Source: Proteobacteria bacterium HN_bin10
Lineage (GTDB): Bacteria; Pseudomonadota; Alphaproteobacteria; Caulobacterales; Aquidulcibacteraceae
Assembly (NCBI GenBank): GCA_002083515.1
Contig: LWDN01000028.1
Coordinates: forward strand, 1 to 5,698
Direction of reading: 5' to 3'
DNA length: 5,698 nt
The translations under genes were made by a program, and so were the position numbers. Positions 4,948 through 5,698 of the stretch are shown here, piece after piece. The notes below the pieces were generated by a model that was not told the DNA's origin, did no database searches, and was given only the letters and a program-made list of their open reading frames with translations. The first letter of the stretch is position 1. Every line of letters begins with the position of its first letter.

Positions 4948-4979
4948 CTTGTGTGCCCCGTGCGCCACACCTACCTCAG
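4948..4979 (+). promoter_or_regulatory. possible RpoH (heat-shock sigma) promoter of clpB
   Basis: CTTGTG at 4948-4953 and CCTACCTCAG at 4970-4979 are 16 bases apart. The second element fits the alphaproteobacterial heat-shock pattern CYTATNTNNG at all but one defined position, and the first has the core CTTG. The spacing is one base shorter than the usual 17 as I recall it. clpB is a classic RpoH target, which makes the site more plausible. Transcription would start around 4985, giving a leader of about 70 bases. No other gene lies in the 175-bp gap 4878-5052. Confidence 0.35.
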
Positions 4980-5052
4980 CCGCAGCAACACAACATGCCC
5001 GCTGTTGATCGTGCTTAATGGCGGTCGCGCGGGGACGCCGTAAGGGTCTGTC

Positions 5053-5698
5053 ATGGATATGGAAAAGCTCACCGAGCGGGCGCGCGGATTCGTGCAGGCC
5101 GCACAAACCATCGCCATCCGCGAACGCAATCAGCAACTCGAAACCCAGCACCTGTTGAAGGCGCTGTTGGACGATCGTGAAGGCCTCGCCGCAGGTCTGC
5201 TGACCAGCGCCGGCGCCAACGCGCGTCTCGCCGCCGATGAGGCCGACAAGGCCGTGCAGGCGCTGCCGAAAGTGCAGGGCGGTGGCGATCGCCTGTATGC
5301 GGCGACCTCGTTCACGCGCGCGCTCGACGCCGCCGAGCAGGCCGCGACCAAAGCAGGCGATTCTTACGTCACCGCCGAGCGCTTGTTGTTCGGCCTCGCC
5401 ATCGCCGACGGCAAGGCCAGCGAAATTCTGAAGAAGGCCGGTCTCACGCCGCAGAAGCTCGAAGCCGCAATCCAGGAGCTGCGCAAGGGCCGCACGGCGC
5501 AGTCGTCTTCGGCCGAAGACCAGTACGATGCGCTGAAGAAGTATGCGCGCGACCTCACGGAGGATGCGCGCAAGGGCAAGCTCGACCCGGTCATCGGCCG
5601 CGACGAGGAAATCCGCCGCACCATCCAGGTGCTCTCGCGCCGCACCAAGAACAATCCGGTGCTGATCGGCGAGCCCGGCGTCGGCAAGACCGCCATCG
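5053..5698 (+). CDS. clpB: ATP-dependent disaggregase ClpB, 5' part
   Basis: The first 215 codons of ClpB, the hexameric AAA+ chaperone that pulls proteins out of aggregates together with DnaK in the cytoplasm, are present; the gene runs off the right edge. Residues about 1-150 form the Clp N-domain repeats (MDMEKLTERARGF, LETQHLLKALLDD at 29-41, and a second repeat near VTAERLLFGLA at 106-116). Residues 158-200 carry the start of the first AAA+ domain (YDALKKYARDL, LDPVIGRDEEIRR, VLSRRTKNNPVL). The Walker A motif GEPGVGKT sits at 206-213 with Lys212, the same position as in E. coli ClpB. The ATG at 5053 has AAGGG 6 bases upstream and gives the normal family start. The full protein would be expected to be about 860-880 aa. 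A heat-shock promoter candidate lies about 75-105 bp upstream. Confidence 0.95.
   Translation, partial: MDMEKLTERARGFVQAAQTIAIRERNQQLETQHLLKALLDDREGLAAGLLTSAGANARLAADEADKAVQALPKVQGGGDRLYAATSFTRALDAAEQAATKAGDSYVTAERLLFGLAIADGKASEILKKAGLTPQKLEAAIQELRKGRTAQSSSAEDQYDALKKYARDLTEDARKGKLDPVIGRDEEIRRTIQVLSRRTKNNPVLIGEPGVGKTAI

Noticed and set aside
4732..5151. 139-aa minus-strand open frame across the DUF433 start and clpB start
   Set aside because: It overlaps both clpB (antisense) and the DUF433 gene in another frame, and has no recognisable family.

Overview
The window looks like chromosomal DNA of an alphaproteobacterium, most likely of the order Hyphomicrobiales (Rhizobiales; Bradyrhizobium/Rhodopseudomonas/Xanthobacteraceae-like). 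This is inferred from high GC (about 60-72% in lines I counted), strong third-position GC bias, and protein sequences that resemble homologues from that group. No search was run, so the taxonomic call is an inference.

Layout. Positions 1-57 are a GC-rich inverted repeat just downstream of a minus-strand gabD-type aldehyde dehydrogenase gene (62-1495). Diverging from it on the plus strand is a two-domain universal stress protein gene (1640-2485). From 2489 to 4877 there is a compact run of small minus-strand genes typical of accessory or defence/stability modules. Read in their own direction of transcription they are a DUF433-type antitoxin and a DUF5615 PIN-like toxin, an unrecognised 63-aa protein, a higB-higA toxin-antitoxin pair, and a Uma2-family (PD-(D/E)XK-fold) putative nuclease. 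At the right edge the plus-strand chaperone gene clpB (5053 to beyond the window) begins and is cut just after its first Walker A motif.

How the parts fit. gabD, usp and clpB look like ordinary metabolic, stress and chaperone genes of the host. The six small genes between usp and clpB form a patch of lower GC in places (33/60 and 34/60 GC in lines 3541-3660, against 43/60 in 1921-1980) and look like a small accessory island. Two modules have plausible promoters lying almost on top of their start codons, suggesting leaderless or near-leaderless mRNAs. Each of these promoters carries a perfect palindrome over its -35 region: 3843-3861 for higBA and 3098-3109 for uma2.

The most unusual signal is a 21-bp sequence present three times in the same orientation (2489-2509, 3148-3168, 4217-4237). 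One copy is the last codons of higA. The others lie just past the stop codons of uma2 and of the DUF5615 gene. The second and third copies match over 40 bp (37/40), including bases beyond the higA stop codon, so the third looks like a relic of a second higA 3' end. These direct repeats divide the island into module-sized units and suggest how the modules were gained, shuffled or could be lost.
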